Numbered from the stretch's first letter, positions 17,890 to 27,827 are shown. The stretch is 64,000 nt of DNA from Chryseobacterium luquanense (GCF_026460945.1 NZ_JAOVZV010000008.1:310001-374000), one strand, 5' to 3'. Program-made: numbers and translations. The notes: a model not told the origin generated them from the sequence alone.

Positions 17890-20664
17890 TTAAAAGTTTG
17901 CTTTAAGACCGAAAATAAATGTTCTTACTTGAGGATATGTCCCATAATCTATACCTGAAACACCGTTTGTTGTGTTAAAAGCATTTACTTCAGGATCAAA
18001 ACCTGTATAATCTGTCCAAGTCAAGAGATTTTGACCAGTAACGTATAAATTGATTTTACTCACACCTTTGAACGGACTTAAAAAATTATATCCTAATGTA
18101 GCACTCTTAATTTTAAGGAAAGATCCGTCTTCTACAAATCTGTCTGAAACATACTGAGAACTTGCAGAGTTAGCTCTTGGAGTATTTGTAATTTGTCCTG
18201 GAGTAGTCCAACGGTCTAAAACTGCAGTTGATTGATTTTTAAAATCATTCATCATTTCTAAGTCAAATCTTGATGCATTGTAAATTTCACCTCCATAAGA
18301 TCCAGTAACCAATACATCTAGATACCAATTTTTATAAGAAAAATTATTGCTGAAACCGAAAGAAAAGTCTGGGTTTGGATTTCCTATAAAAGTTCTGTCT
18401 CCTGTATCAAAATATCCGTTTCCATTAGTATCTTTATAGATAAGATCACCCGTTTGAGAATCTACATGATCAACTTGATAACCATAAAAAGAACTTATTG
18501 GCTGACCAGCAGTAAATCTCACCAAATTAGCTCCTACCGTTTCTATATTAGCTCTATCTAAAACAGGAACCCAATTTAGCTGTAAAACTTTATTTTTTGT
18601 AAATGAAATATTAAAATTAGTATTCCAAGTAAACTCACCTTTAAAATTTTGGGTATTCAAAGAAAATTCCAAGCCTTGATTTTCCATGCTTCCAACATTT
18701 CTATAAAAAGGTACTTGCGCAGCACCCATTGGTATTTGAATTATTAAATCATTTGTCTTTCTCTTATAAGCATCAACACTTAGTTTAATTTTATTATTTA
18801 AAAAACCAAAATCAACTCCAATATTAGTATCATTAGTTACCTCCCAAGTTAAATCTCCACTATCCCATTGTCTTGTAAATACAGACCCAGCAGGGCCTAA
18901 TTCTGTAAATCTTTCTAGATTAAAATGAGAATATGATGGAATTCCAGAAACATTACCCGTTTGTCCCCATCCTCCTCTTAATTTTAATTCTGAAATTATT
19001 CTACTATCAGATAAGAAATCTTCATTAGAAACTACCCAAGATGCTGAAACACCTGGAAAGAAACCCCATTTATTTCCTGGAGCCAAAGCAGAGCTTCCAT
19101 TATATCTGAAAACTCCCATTACAGTATATTTGTTATCTAATGTATATAATGCTCTTCCAAAAAATGAAAGTTCTCTTAGATGTTCTTTTACTAAACTTTC
19201 ATGTTTATTTACTGCTGTATTAAAATCAAACATCGTGGATCCTTCTGGAAAGCTGTCTCCCCAATAGTTATGCCACGAATTTCTTTTCTCATGAACCTGT
19301 GTTCCTCCTAATAATGATAAATCATGTGCTCCAGATTTTAAAGTATATGTTAAAGTATTCTCAAAGTTCAGGTCTTGATAGCTTGAATAATACTTTCCTC
19401 CAATTCCTTTTTGCTGTCTTCCGTAGCTTGTTTGATAACCATCAGTAAACTGGTCATTTGTACTTTCGATCAAATCAAATGAAACTGTTGGTTTCCAAAC
19501 TAAATTTTTAAGAATACTTACTTCCAATCCTAAATTACTCATGAAACGATTCGTCTGAGTTTCATTTTTTCTAGATTGATAAGCAACAGGATTTTCCCAA
19601 GAAGATTGAAATGGATTTAAAGCAAACTGACCATCTTTATATCCGTCTAAGAAATTTCCATCTGTATCTTTATCTCTCACGGCAAGCTGACTTCCGTAAA
19701 TTGGTAAAAAAGAAGGCGTATTTAATGCACTTAAAATAACTCCACCCCTAGAAGTACCTAAATTATCATTTGTATTTTTAAGAGTTGTATTGATATAATT
19801 AAAATTACCTGTCAATTTCAACCAATTGGTAATTTTAGCATCTAAATTCATCTTTGCGGAAATTCTGTCAAATCTTGCAGGATCTATAATACCGTCAATT
19901 CCTTGATAACCTAAAGCCGTATAAGCTCTTACTTTTTCGTTTCCAAAAGAATAGTTTACATTATAGTTTTGATCAAAACCCGTTCTAAAAACTTCGTCTC
20001 TCCAATTAGTATTAATTCCTGCATATCGAGGATTATTAATTGTTGTTAAATAGGAAAGATTAATTTCATTCATCAGTGTTTTATACTGATCCAAATTTAA
20101 AACATCAATATTGTTTACCGTTTTAGACATTCCCCAATAGGCATTAAATGCTAACTGTGGTTTATTGGCTTTTCCTCTTTTAGTTGTTACAATCACAACC
20201 CCGGAAGACCCATTAATACCATAAATCGCTGCAGAAGTTGCATCTTTCAGAATCGTCATATCTGTAATATCATCAGGATTGATTCCGCTGATGTCAAACG
20301 TCTGAATACCGTCAACTACATATAAAGGATTTACGCTTGACGAGATCGAATTGTTTCCTCTGATCTTTACATCAATTGCTGCACCGGGCTTTCCCGAAGA
20401 TTGTATTACATTTACACCGGCTGCATTTCCTTGTAATGCCTGTCCCACATTATAGATTGGTCGGTCATCAAACGTTTCAGCTTTTACAGTAGATACCGCA
20501 CTTGTAAGGTTTGATTTTTTCACGGATCCATAACCAATAACAACGACTTCCTCAATTTTCTGCTCTTTCTGAACAGTGTCTTTCGGTGTTGTTTGTGCAT
20601 GGAAATTGGCTGTAAAATAAAGAGCTGCAACAAGCCCAATACCTCTTGATATTTTTACATTCAT
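17890..20664 (-). CDS. susC: SusC/RagA-family TonB-linked outer-membrane transporter
   Basis: This 924-residue beta-barrel pore imports oligosaccharides across the outer membrane using TonB energy. After the signal peptide (residues 1-23, FTANFHAQ) comes a TonB-box-like EEVVVIGYGSVKKSN (about 38-52). Next are the plug with PLYVVDGIQTFDISGINPDDI and ILKDATSAAIYGINGSSGVVIVTTKRGK, and the barrel ending VRTFIFGLKANF. Most SusC proteins have an N-terminal carboxypeptidase-regulatory-like domain of ~80 residues; it is absent here. It pairs with SusD, and its promoter region is shared with the divergent MFS gene. Confidence 0.95.
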   Translation of the reverse strand: MNVKISRGIGLVAALYFTANFHAQTTPKDTVQKEQKIEEVVVIGYGSVKKSNLTSAVSTVKAETFDDRPIYNVGQALQGNAAGVNVIQSSGKPGAAIDVKIRGNNSISSSVNPLYVVDGIQTFDISGINPDDITDMTILKDATSAAIYGINGSSGVVIVTTKRGKANKPQLAFNAYWGMSKTVNNIDVLNLDQYKTLMNEINLSYLTTINNPRYAGINTNWRDEVFRTGFDQNYNVNYSFGNEKVRAYTALGYQGIDGIIDPARFDRISAKMNLDAKITNWLKLTGNFNYINTTLKNTNDNLGTSRGGVILSALNTPSFLPIYGSQLAVRDKDTDGNFLDGYKDGQFALNPFQSSWENPVAYQSRKNETQTNRFMSNLGLEVSILKNLVWKPTVSFDLIESTNDQFTDGYQTSYGRQQKGIGGKYYSSYQDLNFENTLTYTLKSGAHDLSLLGGTQVHEKRNSWHNYWGDSFPEGSTMFDFNTAVNKHESLVKEHLRELSFFGRALYTLDNKYTVMGVFRYNGSSALAPGNKWGFFPGVSASWVVSNEDFLSDSRIISELKLRGGWGQTGNVSGIPSYSHFNLERFTELGPAGSVFTRQWDSGDLTWEVTNDTNIGVDFGFLNNKIKLSVDAYKRKTNDLIIQIPMGAAQVPFYRNVGSMENQGLEFSLNTQNFKGEFTWNTNFNISFTKNKVLQLNWVPVLDRANIETVGANLVRFTAGQPISSFYGYQVDHVDSQTGDLIYKDTNGNGYFDTGDRTFIGNPNPDFSFGFSNNFSYKNWYLDVLVTGSYGGEIYNASRFDLEMMNDFKNQSTAVLDRWTTPGQITNTPRANSASSQYVSDRFVEDGSFLKIKSATLGYNFLSPFKGVSKINLYVTGQNLLTWTDYTGFDPEVNAFNTTNGVSGIDYGTYPQVRTFIFGLKANF

Positions 20665-20840
20665 ATACAGTTTGTTTTTTAATTCTCAAATTGAGACAAT
20701 AAAAGTATATATTTTTTTTAATAATTAACATTTTATTAATAAATATTTTAATATTTCCTGTATTTTTGGGCAATTAAAGACATGTAAAATAGATGGAAAA
20801 TTATGAAAACTCCTAAAATCTAACTAAAAGAATTCCCCAA

Positions 20841-22025
20841 ATGACATCTAAGCAACCCAATATTACGCTTCCATTGAAACTCACATTCCTGATTTTTTCA
20901 ATGGTTTTAAATTGTATGGGTATTGTGATAATACAGCTTTCAGCGCAGAAAATTGGGTATGATAAACTTGGTTTTTTAGAGTCTTTTAAAGATTTACCTA
21001 TTGCGATTTTTTCTCTTTTTGCGGTTAATTTTATAAGTCGTTTAGGAACAAAAAAATCACTCATTTTCGCTCTGCTTTTAGTTGGAATTTGTTCTTTATT
21101 TCTACCTTTTGTAGAAGTCTTTTGGTTTTTTAAGCTTTGGTTTGCTATTATTGGGACTTGTTTCGCTATCGGAAAAATTTGTGTTTATGGAATTATTAGA
21201 AACAATATGACCGAAGAACGCTCGTTAGCAAAAACGATGAACAGCGTTGAAGCTTCTTTCATGATTGGTATTTTTGTAGTCAATACAGGTTTCGGATGGC
21301 TTATCTCGAGTCAGTTTGGAGAATATTGGAAATTTGGTTTTATTTCTATTTCCCTCATTTCGTTTTTTACTGTTTATTTATTTCTTAAGTCTAAAATTGT
21401 AGAACCTGAAGTGAAAAGCAAGAGAATAATTCCTGATTTATCAGGATTTGGGAAAACTCCTTTCATTCTATTTTTTGCAGTTAGTTTTTTTATCATTTTC
21501 ATTGAACAAAGCTTTAATTCATGGCTTCCAGCGTTTTACAAAGACCACCTTAAAGTAGATTCTTTCTTCGCACTTCAGGCATCTTCGTTTTTAGCTCTTT
21601 TTTCTTACTCAGGAAGAGCAATTACTTCACGTATAATTCAGCGATTTTCTTTGTCAAAATATTTTATGTTTTGTTTGTTGATGATTATCTTAGTTTTAGT
21701 TCTTATTTCAACAATCCAGTTTTTCTTCACTGAAAACGCAAGAATATTATTATTCCTCTTTCCCGTCATCGGATTATTTTTATCACCACTCTATCCTGTT
21801 ATTAATTCAAAAATGATTGCTAAAATTGATAAAGATAAAATTAATACTTTCACATCTTTAATCGTTATTGTCTCTTCAGTAAGCAGTTCGTTAAACTCTA
21901 TTTCAATCTCAATACTATTTAAAAATCAAGCACTTAATTACTATTCATTATATATTTTAGGAGCTGTAATAATGGTTACTTTACTTTCCTACTCTTATTT
22001 TAAGCTAAGCATAAATAAAATTTAA
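20841..22025 (+). CDS. MFS transporter (probable sugar permease of the glucan locus)
   Basis: This 394-residue inner-membrane protein has about 12 hydrophobic segments. An MFS-type loop follows helix 2 (FISRLGTKKSLIFALLLVG). It is transcribed divergently from susC, with a 176-bp shared upstream region, and is followed by the Nudix-type regulator after 22 bases. By position it probably carries glucose or short beta-glucosides from periplasm to cytoplasm, an inference from context. The sequence does not resemble the GPH or FucP subgroups closely enough to name a substrate. Confidence 0.8.
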   Translation: MTSKQPNITLPLKLTFLIFSMVLNCMGIVIIQLSAQKIGYDKLGFLESFKDLPIAIFSLFAVNFISRLGTKKSLIFALLLVGICSLFLPFVEVFWFFKLWFAIIGTCFAIGKICVYGIIRNNMTEERSLAKTMNSVEASFMIGIFVVNTGFGWLISSQFGEYWKFGFISISLISFFTVYLFLKSKIVEPEVKSKRIIPDLSGFGKTPFILFFAVSFFIIFIEQSFNSWLPAFYKDHLKVDSFFALQASSFLALFSYSGRAITSRIIQRFSLSKYFMFCLLMIILVLVLISTIQFFFTENARILLFLFPVIGLFLSPLYPVINSKMIAKIDKDKINTFTSLIVIVSSVSSSLNSISISILFKNQALNYYSLYILGAVIMVTLLSYSYFKLSINKI

Positions 22026-22047
22026 AAAATAATTTTATTTTTACCGC

Positions 22048-22788
22048 ATGAAAACTGATCACAATAAAAACATTGAAACTTTAAAGGAACTAATTGATAG
22101 CAAGGATCTTATCCCGAATGTGTCGGTAGATTGCACGATTTTTGGCTTTCATGATGATATCTTAAAAGTGCTTCTATTGAAGTATCACGATCTAGATTTG
22201 TATTCACTTCCGGGTGGTTTTGTTTTTATTGATGAAGATTTAAGAGAAGCCGCAGATCGTGTTTTGTATGAAAGGACACATTTGAAAGGTTTGTTTTTGG
22301 AGCAATTTCACACTTTTGGACGATTAAACCGAACTGAAAATAACGTTCACAAAACATTAATCAACAATAAAGGTCTTGATGTTCCCAAAGATCACTGGAT
22401 TTTACAGAGATTTATCACGGTTGGTTACTGTAGTCTAATTGATTTTTCGATGGCAAATACTTTTCCCGATGCTTTTAACGAATCTTGTGCCTGGTTTGAA
22501 GTCAGTAAGCTTCCACAAATGGCGTTTGATCATGACAGAGTGATTGCTGAAGGTTTGGAGTATTTACGCAAAAATATTGATACTCAGGTGGCTGCAAGTA
22601 ATCTTTTGCCGGAAAAATTTACGATGAAAGATCTTCAGTCTTTATATGAAACTATTTTGGGCGAAAAATTCAGACGGAATAATTTTCAACGTAAAATACT
22701 TAGCACCAACTCTTTAGAAAGAATGGAAAAACTATATGATGGCTCTGCAAACAAAGCTCCATATCTGTATAAATTCATAAAAGAATAA
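22048..22788 (+). CDS. Nudix-domain transcriptional regulator (NrtR/AraR-like) with degenerate Nudix box
   Basis: This 246-residue protein has a Nudix fold at about 23-150 and a winged-helix DNA-binding part at about 165-235 (FTMKDLQSLYETILGEKFRRNNFQRKI). The Nudix box spans residues 57-79: G57, E63, R71 and E75 are kept, but consensus positions have changed to V72, R76 and H78, so hydrolysis is probably lost. Related Bacteroidota regulators use this domain to sense a sugar or sugar nucleotide and control nearby catabolic genes. It is probably cotranscribed with the MFS gene and is the best candidate regulator of the glucan locus. Confidence 0.85.
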   Translation: MKTDHNKNIETLKELIDSKDLIPNVSVDCTIFGFHDDILKVLLLKYHDLDLYSLPGGFVFIDEDLREAADRVLYERTHLKGLFLEQFHTFGRLNRTENNVHKTLINNKGLDVPKDHWILQRFITVGYCSLIDFSMANTFPDAFNESCAWFEVSKLPQMAFDHDRVIAEGLEYLRKNIDTQVAASNLLPEKFTMKDLQSLYETILGEKFRRNNFQRKILSTNSLERMEKLYDGSANKAPYLYKFIKE

Positions 22789-22860
22789 ATTTTTCTTCCT
22801 TGTTAAAAGTTTTTTTTTGAGCATTCCGAAAAAATCTTATTTTTAGGAAAATTAATTTAA

Positions 22861-24039
22861 ATGTCATACTATCCTCTTACAAGCATTCCCGATTACTACG
22901 GAATTGATGCTTTACTTACCGAAGAACACAAACTTATCCGTCAATCCGTAAGAGATTGGGTTGAAAGTTTTGTAATGCCGAATATCGATGAAGCCGCTCA
23001 AAATCATACTGATTTACCAAATCTGATGAAAGAATTGGGGAAAATTGGCGCTTTAGGACCTTACATTCCCGAAGAATACGGCGGTTCAGGGCTTGATCAG
23101 ATTTCTTACGGTTTGATTATGCAGGAATTGGAAAGAGGAGATTCAGCGGTGCGTTCTGCAGCTTCTGTACAGAGTTCTTTGGTGATGTTCCCTATTAATG
23201 AATTTGGTTCTGAGGAACAAAAAAGAAAATACTTACCAAAGTTAGCTTCAGGTGAAATGATCGGATCTTTCGGTCTTACTGAGCCAAATCACGGGTCAGA
23301 TCCTAGTTCTATGGAAACTTATTTTAAAGATATGGGAGATCATTATCTTTTGAATGGTGCTAAAATGTGGATTACCAACTCTCCTTTGTGCGATATTGCA
23401 GTTATTTGGGCTAAAAATGAGGAAGGAAAAGTACAGGGATTAATCGTTGAAAGAGGAATGGAAGGCTTTACTACACCCGAAACACACAATAAATGGAGTT
23501 TAAGAGCTTCTAAAACCGGTGAGTTGGTTTTCAATGACATAAAAGTTCCTAAGGAAAATCTTCTTCCGGGAGTTACAGGCTTAAAAGGACCTTTATCTTG
23601 CTTAAATTCTGCACGATACGGAATTTCGTGGGGTGTAATTGGTGCAGCAATCGACTGTTATTGCACAGCTGTTCAATATTCTAAAGAAAGAAGACAGTTC
23701 GGAAAACCAATCGGATCTTTTCAATTACAACAGAAAAAATTAGCTGAATTTTTAACAGAAATTACTAAAGCTCAGTTACTTTGTTTGCAATTAGGAAACT
23801 TGAAAAATGACCACAAAGCAAGTCCGGCTCAGATTTCCATGGCAAAAAGAAATAATGTAAAAATGGCGATTGATATTGCAAGAGAATCACGTCAAATTCT
23901 TGGCGGAATGGGAATTATGGGAGAATTCCCAATGATGCGTCATGCTGCAAATTTAGAATCAGTAATTACTTATGAAGGAACACACGATGTTCATTTGCTG
24001 ATTACAGGTCTCGATATTACAGGCTTTAATGCTTTTTAG
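22861..24039 (+). CDS. Acyl-CoA dehydrogenase (glutaryl-CoA dehydrogenase-like)
   Basis: This 392-residue flavoenzyme oxidises an acyl-CoA to its enoyl-CoA. The family pattern is complete: IGSFGLTEPNHGSDPSS (FAD and substrate binding, about 137-153), MWITNSPLCDIAVIWAK, RRQFGKPIGSFQLQQKKLAEF, RQILGGMGIMGEFPMMRH and the catalytic Glu in TYEGTHDVH near residue 378. The opening YYPLTSIPDYYGIDALLTEE and the YEGTHDVH form fit the glutaryl-CoA dehydrogenase group of lysine/tryptophan breakdown. Substrate is inferred from this likeness. It stands alone and is followed by a strong bidirectional terminator. Confidence 0.88.
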   Translation: MSYYPLTSIPDYYGIDALLTEEHKLIRQSVRDWVESFVMPNIDEAAQNHTDLPNLMKELGKIGALGPYIPEEYGGSGLDQISYGLIMQELERGDSAVRSAASVQSSLVMFPINEFGSEEQKRKYLPKLASGEMIGSFGLTEPNHGSDPSSMETYFKDMGDHYLLNGAKMWITNSPLCDIAVIWAKNEEGKVQGLIVERGMEGFTTPETHNKWSLRASKTGELVFNDIKVPKENLLPGVTGLKGPLSCLNSARYGISWGVIGAAIDCYCTAVQYSKERRQFGKPIGSFQLQQKKLAEFLTEITKAQLLCLQLGNLKNDHKASPAQISMAKRNNVKMAIDIARESRQILGGMGIMGEFPMMRHAANLESVITYEGTHDVHLLITGLDITGFNAF

Positions 24040-24087
24040 ATAATAAATAATGGAAATTGGAGTTCTCAGAATCCCATTTTAAAAACA

Positions 24088-24126
24088 AAAAAAAGGTGAC
24101 TGATATTATCGTAGTCACCTTTTTTA
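24088..24126. terminator. Bidirectional terminator between convergent genes
   Basis: A-run plus GGTGACT pairs with AGTCACC plus T-run around an 11-base loop. It ends the acyl-CoA dehydrogenase and, on the other strand, overlaps the stop of the AddB-like gene. Confidence 0.85.
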
Positions 24127-26823
24127 TGGACTAAAAGTTCTTACATTTTCTAAAAAGCTTATTTCCGGATTCAAAATTTCGTGAATCAGATTTTGTATTG
24201 AAACCATTGCATCATCAAGATTTCCTAAGGCAAACTCTAATGAAACCACTCCTTTTTTAGCATCAGCAAAACTCCAGATTCCTGTTTGTACCGGATAACC
24301 CCAAAATTCGGGTAGGCTTTGAATTACGTATTGATACAGGCAAAGCTGCATCGCTTGTTTTCTGTCGCTGTTTTGAAAATAGTCAGATTTATTAAGTTCG
24401 TCAATCTTGACGGTTAAATTTTTAGTTTTAGCGGTTTTGTAATCAATAATTCTGATGGTTCCGTTTAGTTTATCAATTCTGTCAATAAATCCGAAGAAAG
24501 AAACTTTGTCAGATTTTTCTTCATTCAGATAAAAATCTACACTCTCAAATCGTCTTTCAATATCAATTATTTCTAAAGAATTACCATCTTTTATTAACTC
24601 CAAATCATAATTAAGAATATTCTCAATTACTTTCTTGGCAATCGCTTTATGAATGAAATTCATTCCTTTATTGTAAAATTCAGGTTGATGTTTTAGCTTT
24701 TCAATAGCTATATCAATAAATTCATCTATTCGTTTAATTGAATCTTGTAAATCTTTTAATTTTAAAACTTTACCTTTTAATACTTCATAAAATTCTTGAA
24801 GTGTATAATGTACTAAATTTCCGTAATTTCTGATTGATAACTCCTCTTCAATTTCATCAGCTTCGGAGGTATTCAGAATTTTAGAAAGATAAAAATCAAT
24901 TGGATTATAGAGATAGCTCGTCAAGTGCGAAGCGGAAACTTTTTCTTTCCATTTTAAAAGTTGTTGTTGAACAATCTCTGTTTTAAAAACTTCGATAGGC
25001 TGACTTAAAATGGGCTCGGAAGAATTTTCAACAATAACGTGTTCGATATGATGAGAACTTTCCATTTCGATTTGAGTAATAAACCTACTCTTTTCACCGG
25101 TATTTACACCGGAGCTTAACGCATTAAAAAGCAAATGAACATTCTTCGCATCCTGAATTAATCGGTAAAAATGATATGCATAAATACTGTCATTTTCAAG
25201 GAAAGTATGCAAATCAAAATGTCTTCTGATATCAAAAGGAATATAGGTATTCTGAGAATTTCCGAGAGGTAATTTTCCCTCATTGACAGACAAAAGAATC
25301 ACGTTTTCAAAATTTAAAAGACGTGTCTCCAATAATCCCATTACCTGAAGACCTTTTAAAGGCTCACCTTGAAAATCAATACTTTCTGAATTAATATGCT
25401 GATTAATCAGAATTTCAAGCGTTTCCATCTTGATTTCAAAACCGTAAGGCGTGATTTGATTTTTGATAATTCGGAAAGCATTTTCAAAATGAGAAACATT
25501 TTCATACTGAATATCATCAAGTTCCAGCCATTTTATCTTTTGACAAAACAAAATTAAATCATCCAAAAACCGATAGCCTGATTCTGCTTTTTGAAGCAAA
25601 TTGAAATAAGAAAGATTCTCTAAAAGCTCTTTGATCAGTTTTTGAGAAATATAAACAATGTTTCTGGCTTCTATTTCAGACTTAAAATTGTTGATAATTT
25701 TCTCATCTTCATCAGATTTCGGAAGCTCTTCGAGAATCGGAAAAACGTCGCGGTAATAATATGAACTTTTACTTTTTTCAAGCTGTTTCTGAAGATAAAA
25801 AAGTTGTTTTACTGCATTTGAAAATGACAGGTTTTTCAACGGAAAACCCATGGTAATATTAAGGTTTTCAACTTCATGCATTACATCTAAACTTGCAGGA
25901 AGAAGATTTTCATCCAACAAAACCACAGCTGTATTGGTAAATGTTTTATTGTCAATGTTTTTAAATAATTCAGGAAGAATTTTTGTTTGGGTAACATTTC
26001 CTGAAACTTCGTAAACTTTTATATTTTTAGCCTGATTAAAATCGTCTTCAATCCAGTGAAAAGCTCTGTTCTCATTGAATTCTTTCCATGTTTTATGACT
26101 TCTCAGGAATTTTCCGGCTTCCTGCCTTTCATCATCAAAATAATATTTATCCCCTTGAAAAAAACATTGTGCTTTATCCCATTGTAAAAGATTTCGAACT
26201 AATTTTTCTTCAACCGGTGTAAATGCATTAAAACCACAGAAAACAAAATTTTCGATATTATTTTTAGCGAAATTTTCGATTTTAGCTTTGGCAGATTCGT
26301 GAATCATTCCGGGAGTCGCCCAGTTTTTCTCTTTTAATTTCTTTTTTAAAACCGGCAGAAAAACATTCATATTCCTCCAAAAATTCAAGAATTTTTTCCT
26401 TGGAACTTCATCATCATCTCCTAAATCCTGTGCCCATTCTTTAATACGTTCTTCATCAAACATATATTGCAGAACAGCTTGATCAGAATCTGAAAATTTC
26501 AAAATATCATCCCAATCTTTCTGAAGCGTCGGAAACCATTTCAAAAATTCAGAAAAATCATCATTAGGAATTAGATTTAAACTTTTGTAAACATCAAACG
26601 AAAAAAGCCACAAAGAAATTCCCTGAATAGTCTGCTGATCAACAATATTTACAATCAGCTCTTCAATCGTATAAAAGTTGGGAAGAAATCCTGAATAATT
26701 GTTTTCCTCTAAAATTTGACGTATAAAAACGATGGGTCTTTTACCCGGAAGAACAATATTAAATTGTGATAAATCAGAATTTTGAATTAATAATTCATCG
26801 ATAATTTTGTTTAAAAATTTCAA
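24124..26823 (-). CDS. PD-(D/E)XK nuclease-family protein, AddB-like
   Basis: This 899-residue protein resembles the AddB/RexB side of RecBCD-type repair machines: an N-terminal helicase-like region without a usable Walker A, then a C-terminal RecB-type nuclease. Nuclease marks are YGNLVHYTLQEFYE (about 640), FFGFIDRIDKL and IRIIDYKTAKT (about 795-805), giving the Asp and Asp-x-Lys of PD-(D/E)XK enzymes. The start is TTG at 26821-26823, overlapping the previous stop as TTGA; no ATG occurs in frame for over 100 codons. The AddA-like partner is not in the window. A role in double-strand-break repair is inferred. Confidence 0.82.
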   Translation of the reverse strand: MKFLNKIIDELLIQNSDLSQFNIVLPGKRPIVFIRQILEENNYSGFLPNFYTIEELIVNIVDQQTIQGISLWLFSFDVYKSLNLIPNDDFSEFLKWFPTLQKDWDDILKFSDSDQAVLQYMFDEERIKEWAQDLGDDDEVPRKKFLNFWRNMNVFLPVLKKKLKEKNWATPGMIHESAKAKIENFAKNNIENFVFCGFNAFTPVEEKLVRNLLQWDKAQCFFQGDKYYFDDERQEAGKFLRSHKTWKEFNENRAFHWIEDDFNQAKNIKVYEVSGNVTQTKILPELFKNIDNKTFTNTAVVLLDENLLPASLDVMHEVENLNITMGFPLKNLSFSNAVKQLFYLQKQLEKSKSSYYYRDVFPILEELPKSDEDEKIINNFKSEIEARNIVYISQKLIKELLENLSYFNLLQKAESGYRFLDDLILFCQKIKWLELDDIQYENVSHFENAFRIIKNQITPYGFEIKMETLEILINQHINSESIDFQGEPLKGLQVMGLLETRLLNFENVILLSVNEGKLPLGNSQNTYIPFDIRRHFDLHTFLENDSIYAYHFYRLIQDAKNVHLLFNALSSGVNTGEKSRFITQIEMESSHHIEHVIVENSSEPILSQPIEVFKTEIVQQQLLKWKEKVSASHLTSYLYNPIDFYLSKILNTSEADEIEEELSIRNYGNLVHYTLQEFYEVLKGKVLKLKDLQDSIKRIDEFIDIAIEKLKHQPEFYNKGMNFIHKAIAKKVIENILNYDLELIKDGNSLEIIDIERRFESVDFYLNEEKSDKVSFFGFIDRIDKLNGTIRIIDYKTAKTKNLTVKIDELNKSDYFQNSDRKQAMQLCLYQYVIQSLPEFWGYPVQTGIWSFADAKKGVVSLEFALGNLDDAMVSIQNLIHEILNPEISFLENVRTFSP

Positions 26824-27356
26824 AGTTTCTGATAGTTTTTTAGTTTTTCAAGCTCTTCGCTTATCAAAATATTGTATTCCGCTTGCTTTTCTTTATTCAT
26901 CCCATGCTCCGTAATACGGTCATAAGTTGCTTGAAATCGTTTATATTCTGAAGAAATTTTAGCGTAAATTGTTTTAAAGAATTTATTGTAATCCGAAGTC
27001 GTTTTTATTTTTTCTGAAACTTCTTTTCTTAGTTTTCTGGCGTGAATTTCAGCAATATCGAAATGTTTTTGTTCGTGAACAAGTACATAATCGTTAATCT
27101 TTTTATCGTCTTTCCAAGATTTATCTTCATTAAAAATCGTTTGAATCTCAATTTTAACCGGAACTTTAGGATCACTTGACGTAATTGCTGAATATTCCCA
27201 ACCACAATGGGTATAAGCTACAACTGTGGAACCTCCTAAATTGTTGGTTTTGCTTTTAAAATTATCCCAAACTAATTTTTGATCTTCACTCCAGTTGATT
27301 TTCTGAGCTGATAAGATATTGAATATCAATAAAAAAACTATTAAAAAAAACTTCAT
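26820..27356 (-). CDS. DUF922-type putative zinc protease, secreted
   Basis: This 178-residue protein has an N-terminal signal peptide (FLIVFLLIFNILSAQ). The DUF922 core has ITWSEDQKLVWDNF-like opening residues (KINWSEDQKLVWDNFKSK) and the metal-binding-like VHEQKHFDIAEIHARKLRK at about 104-122, where His-Glu-x-x-His fits a zinc-peptidase site. Substrate and role are unknown. Its stop overlaps the TTG start of the AddB-like gene, and its start follows the lipoprotein gene's stop directly, so the three are probably one transcript although their roles look unrelated. Confidence 0.78.
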   Translation of the reverse strand: MKFFLIVFLLIFNILSAQKINWSEDQKLVWDNFKSKTNNLGGSTVVAYTHCGWEYSAITSSDPKVPVKIEIQTIFNEDKSWKDDKKINDYVLVHEQKHFDIAEIHARKLRKEVSEKIKTTSDYNKFFKTIYAKISSEYKRFQATYDRITEHGMNKEKQAEYNILISEELEKLKNYQKL

Positions 27357-27764
27357 TTATTCTACTACAATTGTTTTTGTAATCCACTCATTATTCCCTT
27401 TCCAAAATCTAAAGGTGTATTTTCCTTTTTTCCGAGGACTGAAATTTATTTGATTGGCCGATTTATGACTTGCCTGCGAACAAGGTCCATTCGTGCTAAA
27501 TTGATAAGCAGTAATATCTCTTTCTAAATCTGAGAGATGTACATAATCGTAACCATAAAATCCTTGACAACCCGAAGCATAATTCGAATAAGTTCTTATA
27601 CTCTGAACTGAAAAAACATCCATTGTATCGTTTACGATTTTCACGCTGTCAATTTTCACTTTATCTACAGATTCTATCGTCTGATAATCGTCGTCATCTT
27701 TACAGGAAGTAAAAAGCAGACCTAAAACAACAGAAGCAAAACTTATTTTTAAAAGAGATTTCAT
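27357..27764 (-). CDS. Small hypothetical lipoprotein
   Basis: This 135-residue protein begins at the ATG at 27762-27764, which places the lipoprotein signal (LLKISFASVVLGLLFTSC) at the N terminus; a longer in-frame start at 27803 would precede it with unlikely sequence. After the Cys come four Asp. The mature part has three further Cys (ASGCQGFYGYDYVH, NGPCSQASH) and a C-terminal KYTFRFWKGNNEWITKTIVVE, likely a beta-sandwich. No family is recognised. It precedes the DUF922 gene with no gap. Confidence 0.75.
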   Translation of the reverse strand: MKSLLKISFASVVLGLLFTSCKDDDDYQTIESVDKVKIDSVKIVNDTMDVFSVQSIRTYSNYASGCQGFYGYDYVHLSDLERDITAYQFSTNGPCSQASHKSANQINFSPRKKGKYTFRFWKGNNEWITKTIVVE

Positions 27765-27827
27765 GATGCAGGATTTGATAATTTGGAAATATAAATTTAG
27801 CAAAAATAAATTCTAATTAATATTTTA

